The notes under the pieces: model-generated
The model's database searches: none
Told to the model about the DNA's origin: nothing
The model's input: the letters and a program-made list of their open reading frames with translations, nothing else
From: Oscillospiraceae bacterium
Lineage (GTDB): Bacteria > Bacillota > Clostridia > Oscillospirales > Oscillospiraceae
Length of the DNA stretch: 46,922 nt
Direction: 5' to 3'
NCBI GenBank assembly: GCA_017631155.1
Contig: JAGBTV010000026.1
Span: 1-46,922, forward strand
Part shown: piece after piece, positions 16,424 through 25,017 of the stretch
Numbering within the stretch: the stretch's first letter is position 1
Layout of the letters: every line of letters begins with the position of its first letter
Position numbers and translations under genes: made by a program

Positions 16424-16507
16424 TGGTGCGGATGACAGGACTCGAACCTGCACGTCAAAGACAGAGGAACCTAAATCCACCGAGTCTACCAATTCCACCA
16501 CATCCGC
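16424..16507 (-). tRNA. tRNA-Leu, anticodon TAG (reads CUA and probably other CUN codons)
   Basis: The minus strand folds as a class II tRNA. Acceptor GCGGATG pairs with CATCCGC, the D-loop contains AATTGGTAGA, the anticodon loop is TTTAGGT, the variable arm is long (TGTC-TTT-GACG), and the T-loop is TTCGAGT in the stem GCAGG/CCTGT. CCA is encoded. The length of 84 nt is typical. The anticodon stem GTGGA/TCCTC has one T-T mismatch, and the D-stem also has an imperfect pair, so the gene may be slightly degenerate or may differ naturally. It lies next to the recombinase island. Confidence 0.88.
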
Positions 16508-16623
16508 ATATTCTTTTGTCCCTCTTGCTTTTACACGGGGAGGTGCCCGAGGTGGAGCCTTCGCTTGATCCACAATATATAAAAACAGGCGAACCTGCTT
16601 TTAGAGAAGGAATTGTCACCCTT

Positions 16624-16676
16624 GTAGGGAACGGATTTATCCGTTCCGTTGTGGAATGCATAAATGCATTCCCTAC
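16624..16676. repeat. Dispersed repeat B, copy 1 (short palindromic repeat)
   Basis: Begins GTAGGGAACGG and ends GGAATGCATAAATGCATTCCCTAC. The ends are inverted repeats and the right part holds a perfect GGAATGCAT/ATGCATTCC hairpin. The second copy, at 44029-44099, has a different middle. The rest of the 520-bp gap around it (16508-16800) has no gene; the stretch next to the tRNA must contain the tRNA promoter, which I could not fix. Confidence 0.75.
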
Positions 16677-16802
16677 GAGTTTGCCATGATGGTGGCTTGG
16701 TTATTTTACCACAGAACGGGCAGAAAAGTCAACTTTATTTCCGGTTTTCCGGTGCTGCTTCCTTGTCAAATGTATTCTCCCGGCATTATTATGTAAATCT
16801 TC

Positions 16803-16831
16803 TTGACATTCGGGTGTTTCTTGAGTACAAT
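16803..16831 (+). promoter_or_regulatory. Sigma-A promoter of rny
   Basis: Perfect TTGACA (16803-16808), a 17-bp spacer and TACAAT (16826-16831). A second -10-like TATAAT at 16840-16845 has no good -35 box. Confidence 0.8.
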
Positions 16832-16837
16832 ATTTTT

Positions 16838-17028
16838 GGTATAATGTACGCAGTATGAGAACATTTATGTTTCGCTGCGTTTCATGGATAACCGGCCTGG
16901 GCCGGAGTTTGGGTTTTGCGCCTCATGGCGTTGTTTTTTAAAAATTACACATGGGGCTCTAGCGCCCACTCCTTCGGCATGGCCATTTTCAAGCCAATTT
17001 TTCAAGAAGGAGGTGCGTTTTTAGAGTT
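16838..17028 (+). promoter_or_regulatory. Structured 190-nt leader of rny
   Basis: Contains CCGGC-CTGG-GCCGG (16892-16905), a short GCGCC-TCAT-GGCGT hairpin followed by TGTTTTTT (16918-16938), which looks like a weak terminator, and further GC-rich pairs. The ribosome binding site AGGAGGTG is about 13 nt from the ATG, a long spacing. Control of RNase Y by attenuation or self-cleavage is possible but unproven. Confidence 0.4.
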
Positions 17029-18579
17029 ATGGGACCTTTTGAGATCATTATGATCGTCGTTGGCGCCATTGTTGGTTTGGGCATCGGATTCGGTTCCGGT
17101 ATTGCCTACCGCAAGAAGGTTGCGGAACGGGAGATCGGTTCTGCGGAAGCAGAAGCTACCCGTTTGATTAATGAAGCCATCCGCAGCGGTGAGAGCCGTA
17201 AGAAGGAAATGCTTCTGGAAGCCAAGGATGAGATCCATAAATCACGCACAGAGTACGAACGGGAAGTCAAGGAGCGCCGGGCGGAGCTCACGAAACAGGA
17301 GCGCCGTTTACAGCAGAAAGAAGAGACCCTGGACAAAAAAGCAGAAAATTTCGAGCGTAAAGAAGAAGATCTGGCCAAAAAGCTGGAGAAAGTCGCTGAA
17401 ACACAGGCCGAAGCCGAGCAGGCTAAGGCTGCTCAGATGAAGGCTTTGGAGGTTATCTCCGGTCTGACTCAGGAGCAGGCAAAGGCCCACCTGCTGCAGA
17501 GCGTGGAGGAGGAAGTCCGCCACGAAACTGCTTTGAAGATCAAAGAGATCGAAGCACAGATGAAGGAAGACGCAGAGGAGAAGGCCCGGGAGGTCATCGC
17601 CACCGCCATTCAGCGCTGCGCTGCCGATCACGCCGCAGAAACCACCGTTTCCGTGGTTGCCCTTCCCAACGACGAGATGAAGGGCCGCATCATCGGCCGT
17701 GAAGGCCGGAATATCCGCACCCTGGAGACCATCACCGGTGTGGATCTGATTATCGACGACACCCCCGAAGCGATCACTGTTTCCAGCTTCGACCCCGTCC
17801 GCCGGGAGATCGCACGGCTGGCTTTGGAGAAGCTGATTGCCGACGGCCGTATCCATCCCACCCGTATCGAGGACATGGTGGAAAAGGCTCGCAAAGATGT
17901 GGATCGCACCATTCGCGAGGAAGGCGAGCGCGCCTGCTACGAAACCGGCGTTCACAACCTGAACCCCGAGCTGGTTAAGATCCTGGGCCGTCAGAAGTAC
18001 CGTACTTCCTACGGTCAGAATGTGCTGAATCACTCCATCGAGGTTGCCCACATTGCCGGTCTCATGGCCGCAGAGCTGGGTGTAGACCCCGCCCTCGCCA
18101 AGAGAGCCGGTCTGCTCCATGATCTGGGCAAGTCCATTGACCACGAGGTAGAAGGCAGCCATGTACAGCTGGGTGCAGACATTGCCCGGAAGTACAAGGA
18201 AAACCCCGTTGTGGTCAATGCCATTGAATCCCACCATGGCGATGTAGAACCCAAGACCATTGTTGCGGTTTTGGTGCAGGCTGCCGATGCTGTTTCCGCT
18301 GCCCGGCCCGGTGCCCGTCGCGAAAATGTGGAAAACTACATCCGTCGTCTCCAGAAGCTGGAGGAGCTCACCGGCTCCTTCCCCGGTGTGGATAAGGCCT
18401 TCGCCATCCAGGCCGGCCGCGAGGTTCGCATCATGGTCAAGCCCGAGGTGGTCACCGAGGACAACATGATCCTCCTGGCCCGGGATGTGGCAAAGAAGAT
18501 CGAATCCGAGCTGGAATACCCCGGTCAGATTAAGATCAATGTCATTCGGGAAACCAAGGCTGTGGAGTACGCAAAATAA
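17029..18579 (+). CDS. rny: Ribonuclease Y
   Basis: Membrane-anchored endoribonuclease that starts mRNA decay in Firmicutes. An N-terminal membrane helix (about 5-26) is followed by a long charged coiled coil (30-190), a KH RNA-binding domain with the GREG loop (RIIGREGRN, about 220-228), and the HD domain with [10 protein letters not shown] and metal-binding H364-D365 in [12 protein letters not shown]. The 516 residues are the normal length. It is a single-gene unit, with a strong promoter upstream and a terminator right after it. ATG is the only sensible start despite the long spacing from the ribosome binding site. Confidence 0.97.
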   Translation: MGPFEIIMIVVGAIVGLGIGFGSGIAYRKKVAEREIGSAEAEATRLINEAIRSGESRKKEMLLEAKDEIHKSRTEYEREVKERRAELTKQERRLQQKEETLDKKAENFERKEEDLAKKLEKVAETQAEAEQAKAAQMKALEVISGLTQEQAKAHLLQSVEEEVRHETALKIKEIEAQMKEDAEEKAREVIATAIQRCAADHAAETTVSVVALPNDEMKGRIIGREGRNIRTLETITGVDLIIDDTPEAITVSSFDPVRREIARLALEKLIADGRIHPTRIEDMVEKARKDVDRTIREEGERACYETGVHNLNPELVKILGRQKYRTSYGQNVLNHSIEVAHIAGLMAAELGVDPALAKRAGLLHDLGKSIDHEVEGSHVQLGADIARKYKENPVVVNAIESHHGDVEPKTIVAVLVQAADAVSAARPGARRENVENYIRRLQKLEELTGSFPGVDKAFAIQAGREVRIMVKPEVVTEDNMILLARDVAKKIESELEYPGQIKINVIRETKAVEYAK

Positions 18580-18583
18580 AGCA

Positions 18584-18614
18584 AAAAAGAGTGTGCCATC
18601 GGCACACTCTTTTT
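18584..18614 (+). terminator. Terminator of rny
   Basis: AAAAAGAGTGTGCC-ATC-GGCACACTCTTTTT, 5 nt after the stop codon: a perfect 14-bp stem including the A/T flanks. Confidence 0.9.
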
Positions 18615-18755
18615 GATTTGACGGTACATTATGCTATCATGCTAATAGCCGGCAAAAGGGAATTGGTTTCGCTGTTTTCAGGCATTTTTTACACCGTTTC
18701 CTATAAAAAACGGGAATTTTGCAGAAAAAAGGGGTGCAAAACCACAAAAAAGGGG

Positions 18756-18784
18756 TTGCTTTTTCCAAAATAGGATGTTATAAT
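18756..18784 (+). promoter_or_regulatory. Sigma-A promoter of the rimP-nusA-infB operon
   Basis: TTGCTT (18756-18761), a 17-bp spacer and perfect TATAAT (18779-18784), in an A/T-rich stretch. The start is expected near 18791. Confidence 0.75.
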
Positions 18785-18810
18785 CCTAGTGTAAGTAAGT
18801 TGGAATTTTG

Positions 18811-18839
18811 GAGAGAGGGGCGCGCCCCTCTCTCTTTTT
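18811..18839 (+). terminator. Leader terminator (attenuator) before rimP
   Basis: A 24-bp perfect palindrome (GAGAGAGGGGCG and its complement, effective loop CGCG) followed by TTTTTA. It is about 20 nt inside the transcript and ends 14 nt before the rimP start codon. An intrinsic terminator placed here must be read through, which gives a means to control the nusA operon, possibly by NusA itself. Confidence 0.75.
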
Positions 18840-18852
18840 ACGAGGAGATGCT

Positions 18853-19305
18853 ATGAAGGTTACTGAAATCGTCACTGGGTTCGCAAAACCCATCGTGGAA
18901 GAGCACGGCTGCAGCCTTTGGGATGTAGAGTATGTTCGGGAAGGCTCTGAGTGGTTCCTGCGGCTGTATATTGACAAGGAAAGCGGCGTGGACATCACCG
19001 ACTGCGAAGCCATTTCCCGGGCAGTCGATCCCATTTTGGATGAAAAAGATCCCATTGCGGAATCCTATCATTTTGAGGTCTGCTCTGCCGGTTTGGAACG
19101 GGCACTGAAGCGGCCCGAAGACTTTGTCCGGTTTATGAACAGCCCCATCACTGTGAAGCTCTACCGTCCCCGGAACGGTCTGAAAGAGATCCCCGGCTAT
19201 CTTCGTGGCTATGAAGACGGCCGCGTCACCGTAGAAGCCGGAAAAGAAACCATCACATTTGAAAAGTCGGAGGTCGCCCGGGTGCGCCTTCGTGTAGAAT
19301 TCTAA
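18853..19305 (+). CDS. rimP: Ribosome maturation factor RimP
   Basis: Binds the 30S subunit during assembly. The 150 residues contain the N-terminal alpha/beta domain (VEYVREGSEWFLRLYIDKES, DITDCEAISRAVDPILDE, YHFEVCSAGLERALKRPEDF) and the C-terminal SH3-like barrel (VKLYRPRNGLKEIPGYLRGY). The start is ATG 18853, 5 nt after GAGGAGA. It is the first gene of the operon, 14 bp before nusA, directly behind a leader terminator. Confidence 0.95.
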   Translation: MKVTEIVTGFAKPIVEEHGCSLWDVEYVREGSEWFLRLYIDKESGVDITDCEAISRAVDPILDEKDPIAESYHFEVCSAGLERALKRPEDFVRFMNSPITVKLYRPRNGLKEIPGYLRGYEDGRVTVEAGKETITFEKSEVARVRLRVEF

Positions 19306-19319
19306 GGAGGAAAGATAAA

Positions 19320-20426
19320 ATGGCCAAAAGAAATTCCAAGAAGCAGCCTGAAACCCACAAGATTGACTGCGCAGAAGTCTTTGCTGCGCTGCGGGACTTG
19401 GAAAAGACCAAGGGTATCCCCGTTGATTATATGATTGAAAGAATGAAGCAGGGTATGGCAAACGCCTACCGGAAGGATCGGGAAGATCGCCGGGATGTAC
19501 CTGCTGACAATGTTGAGGTAGATTTCAGAGAAACCGGTCTGTCTGTTTCTGTCATCAAGACCGTTGTGGAAGAAGTGGAAGATACCGCCCTGGAGATCCA
19601 TGTGGATGCCGCACGGAAGATGAATCCTAACGCAGAGATCGGTGAGACCATCTGCATCCCCGTAGAAGTGGAAAAGTTCAGCCGTATTGCCGCCCAGACC
19701 TTTAAGCAGGTTCTGATCCAGGGCATCCGGGAAGCCGAGCGGGGTGTTGTCTATGACAACTATGCCGGCAAGACTCAGGAACTGCTCACCGGCACTGTGC
19801 TGAAGGTCGACCCCAGCGGTGACGTATTTGTGCGCATCGGTCAGGGTCAGGATCAGTCCGACGCCATCCTGCGCACCGGCGAGCAGATCCCCGGTGAGCG
19901 CTACCAGGAAGGGCAGATGATCCGTGTGTACGTACTGGAAGTTCATCGGGCCAACCGCGGTCCTCTGGTCCATGTGTCCCGTACCCATCCGAACCTGGTT
20001 CGCCGTCTCTTTGAGCTGGAGACTCCCGAAATCATGGACGGTCAGGTGGAGATCCGCAACATCGCCCGGGAACCCGGTTCCCGCAGCAAGATGGCTGTTC
20101 GCGCCACCATGGAGGGTATTGATCCCGTGGGTGCCTGTGTCGGTCCCCGGGGCGGCCGTGTGGGTGCTGTTGTTCAGGAGCTGTGCGGTGAGAAGATCGA
20201 CATTGTGATTTGGAGCGAGGATCCCTGCCAGTATGTCCGGGCTGCCCTCAGCCCCGCGGATGTGATCTCTGTCACTCCGGTTCCCGGTCAGAAAGCCTGC
20301 CGAGTCATCGTTCCCGACGACCAGCTGAGCCTGGCCATTGGCAAAGAAGGTCAGAACGCCCGTCTGGCTGCCCGGCTCACCGGCTGCAAGATCGACATCA
20401 AGCCTGCCTCTCAGGCGGAAGAATAA
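19320..20426 (+). CDS. nusA: Transcription termination/antitermination factor NusA
   Basis: Binds RNA polymerase and modulates pausing, termination and antitermination. The order is the N-terminal polymerase-binding domain, S1 domain (TGTVLKVDPSGDVFVRIGQG, about 153-220), KH1 (SRSKMAVRATMEGIDPVGAC with GPRGGRV) and KH2 (QLSLAIGKEGQNARLAARLTG). It ends at 368 residues without the C-terminal acidic repeats of enterobacteria, as usual in Firmicutes. Ribosome binding site AAGGAGGAAA. In some bacteria NusA controls its own operon; here the leader terminator upstream of rimP offers a site for that. Confidence 0.96.
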   Translation: MAKRNSKKQPETHKIDCAEVFAALRDLEKTKGIPVDYMIERMKQGMANAYRKDREDRRDVPADNVEVDFRETGLSVSVIKTVVEEVEDTALEIHVDAARKMNPNAEIGETICIPVEVEKFSRIAAQTFKQVLIQGIREAERGVVYDNYAGKTQELLTGTVLKVDPSGDVFVRIGQGQDQSDAILRTGEQIPGERYQEGQMIRVYVLEVHRANRGPLVHVSRTHPNLVRRLFELETPEIMDGQVEIRNIAREPGSRSKMAVRATMEGIDPVGACVGPRGGRVGAVVQELCGEKIDIVIWSEDPCQYVRAALSPADVISVTPVPGQKACRVIVPDDQLSLAIGKEGQNARLAARLTGCKIDIKPASQAEE

Positions 20427-20469
20427 TTAGGCTCTCCGCAAAAGGAAGCATAAAAAGGAGGTAGTCCTT

Positions 20470-20742
20470 ATGCAGAAGAAGATTCCTCAACGGCAGTGTA
20501 TGGGCTGCCGGGAACGAAAAAACAAGCGGGATATGATCCGGGTGGTCCGCACCACCGAGGGTACCGTATCCCTGGATTTCAGCGGCAAGCTGAACGGCCG
20601 GGGTGCCTATGTTTGTCCCGATGCCGCCTGCCTGCAGAAGGCTCGGAAGACCCGGTCTTTGGAACGGTGTTTGGAAGTAGAGATCCCCGAGGATGTCTAC
20701 AACCGTTTGGCCCGGGAGATGGAGGGCAACACTCTTGGATAA
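20470..20742 (+). CDS. ylxR: YlxR/RnpM family RNA-binding protein
   Basis: The 90-residue DUF448 protein has the family marks PQRQCMGCRERKNKRDMIRV, SGKLNGRGAYVCPDAACL and the C-terminal helix. In Bacillus subtilis the homologue (RnpM) binds and modulates RNase P. It lies 43 bp after nusA and overlaps the next gene by 8 bp; this placement between nusA and infB is conserved in Firmicutes. Ribosome binding site AGGAGGTAG. Confidence 0.93.
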   Translation: MQKKIPQRQCMGCRERKNKRDMIRVVRTTEGTVSLDFSGKLNGRGAYVCPDAACLQKARKTRSLERCLEVEIPEDVYNRLAREMEGNTLG

Positions 20743-21151
20743 GGCGCTGAATTATTTGGCCCTTGCCAGAAAGGGCGGTATGGCAGAACTGGGGGAAGAG
20801 CCGGTTGGTGCCATTACCCGCACAGGAAAGGGTTATTTGGTATTAGTGGCCAGCGATGCTTCGGATCACACCTGGCGCAGAGCCAAAAGCTTTGTGGCCG
20901 GTACCGAGCAGCAGTGCATCCGGGTATCCTTTTCCAAGGATGAACTGGGATTTGCCGTAGGCCGTACCAGTTTGGCCATTGCCGCCATTACCGACCCGGC
21001 CTTAGCTTTGGCTTTGGTAAAAGCCCTGGGTGAGCCGGAAAAACACAAGGCCATCCTGGAAACCCTGTCTGCCAAGGCAGAAAAAGCCAAAAAGCGCAAG
21101 GCAGAGGCCAATGCCCATAAAAAAAACGTCCGCATGGGTAAGAAGAAGTAA
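20735..21151 (+). CDS. ylxQ: YlxQ, L7Ae/L30e-like RNA-binding protein
   Basis: A 138-residue protein with an L7Ae fold (LNYLALARKGGMAELGEE, YLVLVASDASDHTWRRAKSF, ELGFAVGRTSLAIAAITDPA) that probably binds a kink-turn RNA, followed by a Lys/Ala-rich tail (KAEKAKKRKAEANAHKKN). I choose TTG 20735, which overlaps the end of ylxR and has GGAGG 9 nt upstream. An ATG-initiated extension inside ylxR (20693) is out of line with the family. Its role is still unclear in other bacteria. Confidence 0.88.
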   Translation: MDKALNYLALARKGGMAELGEEPVGAITRTGKGYLVLVASDASDHTWRRAKSFVAGTEQQCIRVSFSKDELGFAVGRTSLAIAAITDPALALALVKALGEPEKHKAILETLSAKAEKAKKRKAEANAHKKNVRMGKKK

Positions 21152-21177
21152 GTTGAACCTTTTATGGAGGTGCGTAT

Positions 21178-23541
21178 ATGAGTTTAGTGAAGTATCGTTT
21201 GAAGGAAGTTGCAACGGATTTTGGTGTCGCCCCGAAGGCGATTACGGAAATCGTTGCCAAATATTTTGAAAAGCCCAAGTCTAACACCCAGGTTATGACT
21301 GCAGAAGAGCTGAATGTGATCTTCGATCATATGACACAGCACAACCAGATCACCTCTCTGGAGCAGGTGTTTGCTGTCAAGCCCGTAGAAAAGCCGAAGC
21401 AGGAGCAGCCCAAGGCTGAAGAACCCAAAGCAGAAGCACCTACGGCTGAGCAGAAGAAGGAGGCTCCCAAAGCCGCTGCGCCCCAGCAGAACCGTCCTCA
21501 GCAACAGACCCGTCCCCAGGCTCCCCAGCAGCCCAAGGTGCAGGAACCGGAGCGCAAGCGGGAACGCCGGGTGGTGGACACCTCTGCTGTTCAGATCAAT
21601 GCCAACCGTTTTGCCGATGTGGATAACCTGGTAGACCAGAGAGTTCAGGATTACCAGGGCGGTAAGCAGCGCATTGGCGGTAAGGGCAAGCAGCAGCAGA
21701 AGCAGCAGCAAATGAACAAGAAGGGCAACAAGGCCCGCAACGAGGAGCAGGAGAAGCTGCGCCGCCTGCAGATGGAAGTGGCCCGGAAGGCTCCTGTTAC
21801 CGTGAAGATCCCCGATGAAATCACTGTCGGTGAGCTGGCCAGCCGCATGAAGAAAACTGCCGCTGAAGTTATCAAGCTTTTGATGCAGAACGGCGTTTTG
21901 GCTGCTGTGAATCAGACCATCGACTTCGATACCGCAGAATTTGTGGCTACCGAACTGGGCTGCAAGGTAGAAAAGGAGATTACCGTCACCATCGAAGAGC
22001 GGATCATTGACGATCACGTGGACTCCGCTGAAGAGCTTCAGACCCGGGCCCCCGTTGTGGTGGTCATGGGTCACGTTGACCACGGTAAGACCTCTACCCT
22101 GGACGCCATCCGGAAGACTTCCGTTACTGCCGGAGAAGCCGGCGGTATTACCCAGCACATTGGTGCATATACTGTCGATGTAAACGGCAATATGCTGACC
22201 TTCCTGGATACTCCCGGTCACGCGGCCTTTACCTCTATGCGTGCCCGTGGCGCCAAGTCTACTGACATCGCCATTCTGGTGGTAGCGGCTGACGACGGCA
22301 TCATGCCCCAGACTGTGGAATCCATCAACCATGCCAAGGCGGCTGAAGTTCCCATCATCGTTGCCATCAACAAGATGGATAAGCCCACCGCCAACCCCGA
22401 TAAGATTAAAGAGCAACTGACCAAGTATGACCTGATCCCCGAAGAATGGGGCGGTGATACTGTCATCGTGCCCATCTCTGCCAAGACCGGCCAGGGTCTT
22501 GATGATCTGCTGGAAATGGTTATTCTCTCTGCCGAGGTGCTGGAGCTGAAGGCCAACCCCAACCGTCGGGCAAAGGGTACTGTTATCGAAGCTCGTTTGG
22601 ACAAGACCAGAGGCCCTGTTGCCACTCTGCTGGTACAGAACGGCACTCTGAATCAGGGCGATATCGTCATTGCCGGCACTTCCGTGGGTCGTGTCCGCGT
22701 CATGACCAACGATAAGGGCCGTACCGTAAAGTCTGCCGGACCTTCCGTTCCTGTGGAGATCACCGGTCTCGCGGAAGTTCCCGCCCCCGGCGACGAGTTC
22801 AATGCCGTTACCGACGAGCGTATGGCAAGAGAACTGGTAGAGCAGCGTAAGCAGGCCGCCAAGGATGCTGCCGCCAACGCTATGAGCAAGGTCACCTTGG
22901 ACAATCTGTTCGCCCGGATGCAGGAAGGCGAGATGAAGACCCTGAACATCATCGTCAAAGCTGACGTGCAGGGCTCTGCGGAAGCTGTGAAGGCCTCTCT
23001 GGAGAAGATCTCCAATGAAGAGGTTCGTGTGAAAGTCATTCATGCCGGCGTCGGCGCTATCAACGAAAGTGACGTGCTGCTGGCCTCCACTGCCGGTGCC
23101 ATCATTGTCGGCTTTAACGTCCGTCCCGATGCCGCTGCCCAGGCTAACGGTGTCCGCGCCGGTGTGGATATGCGGTTCTACCGTGTTATTTACGATGCTA
23201 TCGACGAGATCGAAGCTGCTATGAAGGGCATGCTGGCACCCAAGTTTGAGGAAGTGGTCATCGGCCATGCCGAAGTCCGCATGACTTATAAGGTAAGCGC
23301 CATCGGTACCATTGCCGGCTGTATGGTTAAGGACGGCAAGGTTACCCGGGATGCCCAGGTTCGTGTGCTTCGTGACAATATCGTCATTCACGAAGGCGAG
23401 ATCGGCTCTTTGCAGCGGTTTAAGGATGCTGTGAAGGAAGTTACCGCCGGCTACGAGTGCGGTATGTCCGTTGCCAAGTACAACGATATCAAGGAAGGCG
23501 ACATTTTCGAATGCTTCGCCATGCAGGAAGTGAAACGGTAA
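21178..23541 (+). CDS. infB: Translation initiation factor IF-2
   Basis: GTPase that brings initiator tRNA to the 30S subunit. The 787 residues begin with an IF2N domain ([18 protein letters not shown]), then a low-complexity Lys/Pro/Gln/Ala linker (about 60-190), a second IF2N domain ([20 protein letters not shown]), the G domain with GHVDHGKTS (P-loop), DTPGHAAFT and NKMDKP, then domains II to IV. It starts with AGGAGGTG ahead of ATG. It is the fifth gene in the operon, and a GC-rich hairpin follows it. Confidence 0.97.
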   Translation: MSLVKYRLKEVATDFGVAPKAITEIVAKYFEKPKSNTQVMTAEELNVIFDHMTQHNQITSLEQVFAVKPVEKPKQEQPKAEEPKAEAPTAEQKKEAPKAAAPQQNRPQQQTRPQAPQQPKVQEPERKRERRVVDTSAVQINANRFADVDNLVDQRVQDYQGGKQRIGGKGKQQQKQQQMNKKGNKARNEEQEKLRRLQMEVARKAPVTVKIPDEITVGELASRMKKTAAEVIKLLMQNGVLAAVNQTIDFDTAEFVATELGCKVEKEITVTIEERIIDDHVDSAEELQTRAPVVVVMGHVDHGKTSTLDAIRKTSVTAGEAGGITQHIGAYTVDVNGNMLTFLDTPGHAAFTSMRARGAKSTDIAILVVAADDGIMPQTVESINHAKAAEVPIIVAINKMDKPTANPDKIKEQLTKYDLIPEEWGGDTVIVPISAKTGQGLDDLLEMVILSAEVLELKANPNRRAKGTVIEARLDKTRGPVATLLVQNGTLNQGDIVIAGTSVGRVRVMTNDKGRTVKSAGPSVPVEITGLAEVPAPGDEFNAVTDERMARELVEQRKQAAKDAAANAMSKVTLDNLFARMQEGEMKTLNIIVKADVQGSAEAVKASLEKISNEEVRVKVIHAGVGAINESDVLLASTAGAIIVGFNVRPDAAAQANGVRAGVDMRFYRVIYDAIDEIEAAMKGMLAPKFEEVVIGHAEVRMTYKVSAIGTIAGCMVKDGKVTRDAQVRVLRDNIVIHEGEIGSLQRFKDAVKEVTAGYECGMSVAKYNDIKEGDIFECFAMQEVKR

Positions 23542-23546
23542 ATATA

Positions 23547-23578
23547 CACTGCCGCACCGCACAAGCGGCGCGGCAGTG
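23547..23578 (+). terminator. Hairpin after infB
   Basis: CACTGCCGC (23547-23555) pairs with GCGGCAGTG (23570-23578), with an inner CCGC/GCGG pair. Only a weak T-stretch (TATTT) follows, so it may terminate partly and separate infB from rbfA. Confidence 0.65.
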
Positions 23579-23594
23579 GTATTTCCGAGTGAAC

Positions 23595-23699
23595 AGGTAA
23601 TAGTGAATCGGGAATAAGTAAGGTATCGGCTTCGCCGATGATTTAAACTGTGCCGAAGGCACGCCATAGCTATTCACTTTTCACTGTTACTTATTACCT
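23595..23699. repeat. Palindromic repeat C between infB and rbfA
   Basis: About 105 bp. Ends AGGTAATAGTGAAT and ATTACCT are inverted repeats in mirrored TAATAGTGAAT / ATTCACTTTTCACTGTTAC form. The middle has two small GC hairpins, ATCGGC-TTC-GCCGAT and GTGCC-GAA-GGCAC. There is no ORF. It looks like a further short dispersed repeat, although only one copy lies in this window. Confidence 0.55.
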
Positions 23700-23723
23700 T
23701 ATCATTACGAAAGGAATGATACT

Positions 23724-24086
23724 ATGGCTTCCAATCGAATCAATCGAATCAACGAAGAGATCCAAAAAGCGCTGGCTGACCAGCTTCGTACGGTAAAAGA
23801 TCCCCGAGTCGCAGAGGTCATGATCTCCATTACCCGGGTGGAAACCACCCCGGATCTGCGTTATGCCAAGGTTTATGTCAGCATTTTGCAGGATGACAAG
23901 GCAGAAGATGCCATCAAGGGTCTGAAATCTGCCGGCGGTTATCTGCGCCGGGAGCTGGGTCGAATCCTCCAGCTGCGCTACACCCCGGAATTGGTGTGGG
24001 CGCTGGATGACTCCATCACCTACGGCGCAAAAATGCTGAAGCTCATCAACTCTCTTGAGGTAAAACACGATGATGACGAGAACTGA
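23724..24086 (+). CDS. rbfA: Ribosome-binding factor A
   Basis: The 120-residue KH-like protein binds the 30S subunit and helps 16S rRNA maturation and cold adaptation. Family stretches RINRINEEIQKALADQLRTV, DPRVAEVMISITRVETTPDL, RYAKVYVSIL and LGRILQLRYTPELVWALDDS are all present. The ribosome binding site is AAAGGAATG. The last 17 bp overlap the next gene, nrnA, showing cotranscription. Confidence 0.95.
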   Translation: MASNRINRINEEIQKALADQLRTVKDPRVAEVMISITRVETTPDLRYAKVYVSILQDDKAEDAIKGLKSAGGYLRRELGRILQLRYTPELVWALDDSITYGAKMLKLINSLEVKHDDDEN

Positions 24087-25017
24087 GGTCGCCCAATTTC
24101 TGCAGGAACAGGATCATTTCTGCATCCTGACCCATCGGCGGCCTGATGGCGATACTTTGGGAACCGCCGCCACCCTATGCCGGGGTCTGCGTCAGTTGGG
24201 AAAAACCGCCCATGTGCTGGAAAATCCCGAAGTTACCGCAAAATATCAACCGCTGATGGCAGGTCTGACCAAAGGGGCTGCCGGAGAAGACGATGTCCTG
24301 ATTTGTGTGGATGTGGCGTCTGCAGGTATGCTTCCCACAGCGTTTTCTCCGCTGACGGATCGAATCAGTCTGCGGATCGACCACCACAGTACTGCCGACT
24401 CTTTTACGCCCCGGGAACTGGTAGAGCCTTTGTCCGGCGCTTGCGCTGAGATCGTCTACGGTGTATTGCAGATTCTCGGTTTTTCTTTGGATCGGGAAAC
24501 GGCAGAAGCCCTCTATACCGCGGTTTCCACCGACACAGGCTGCTTCCGCTACAGCAACACCACCGGAAACACCCTGCGGGTTGCTGCAGACTGCGTGGAT
24601 GCCGGTGCCGATACGCCCCGGATCAATCGGGAGCTTTTTGACACCAATTCCTATGGCCGCCTTCGGGTGCAAGGCTGGATGACGGAAAATACAAAGTTTT
24701 TCCGGGACGGAAAATTTGCCCTTTGCGCCATCCCTTCCGCTGTGGAAAAACAATTAGGGGCAACCGAAGACGATTTGGAGAACATTTCCGGCTTCCCCCG
24801 GAGTATTGAGGGTGTCTGCATGGCCGCCACTCTTCGGGAAGCCGCCGAAGGTGGCGTAAAAGTCTCCGTTCGGGCCATCCCCGGTTACGACGCTGCCGCT
24901 GTCTGCGCCAAATTTGGCGGCGGCGGTCACAAGGGTGCTGCCGGTGCTTCTTTGGATAAACCTTTGGAAGAAGCTGCCCGAATGATGGAACAGGCCATGC
25001 TGGAGTGCGTATTATGA
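24070..25017 (+). CDS. nrnA: NrnA-type bifunctional oligoribonuclease / pAp phosphatase
   Basis: DHH-family phosphoesterase that degrades nanoRNA of 2-5 nt and converts 3'-phosphoadenosine 5'-phosphate to AMP. Motifs: HRRPDGDTLGTA, VDVAS, DHHSTADSF (DHH) and TDTGCFRYSNT in the N-terminal domain; the DHHA1 domain ends in FGGGGHKGAAG. The 315 residues are complete. ATG 24070 lies inside the end of rbfA; GAGGT is about 10 nt upstream. It overlaps truB by four bases (ATGA). It fits the RNA-turnover theme of the operon. Confidence 0.95.
   Translation: MMTRTEVAQFLQEQDHFCILTHRRPDGDTLGTAATLCRGLRQLGKTAHVLENPEVTAKYQPLMAGLTKGAAGEDDVLICVDVASAGMLPTAFSPLTDRISLRIDHHSTADSFTPRELVEPLSGACAEIVYGVLQILGFSLDRETAEALYTAVSTDTGCFRYSNTTGNTLRVAADCVDAGADTPRINRELFDTNSYGRLRVQGWMTENTKFFRDGKFALCAIPSAVEKQLGATEDDLENISGFPRSIEGVCMAATLREAAEGGVKVSVRAIPGYDAAAVCAKFGGGGHKGAAGASLDKPLEEAARMMEQAMLECVL

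Noticed and set aside
21184..23667. Minus-strand open frame of about 830 codons opposite infB
   Set aside because: It is the mirror of the strong codon bias of infB. The product is His/Leu/Gly-rich low-complexity sequence without domains or a ribosome binding site.
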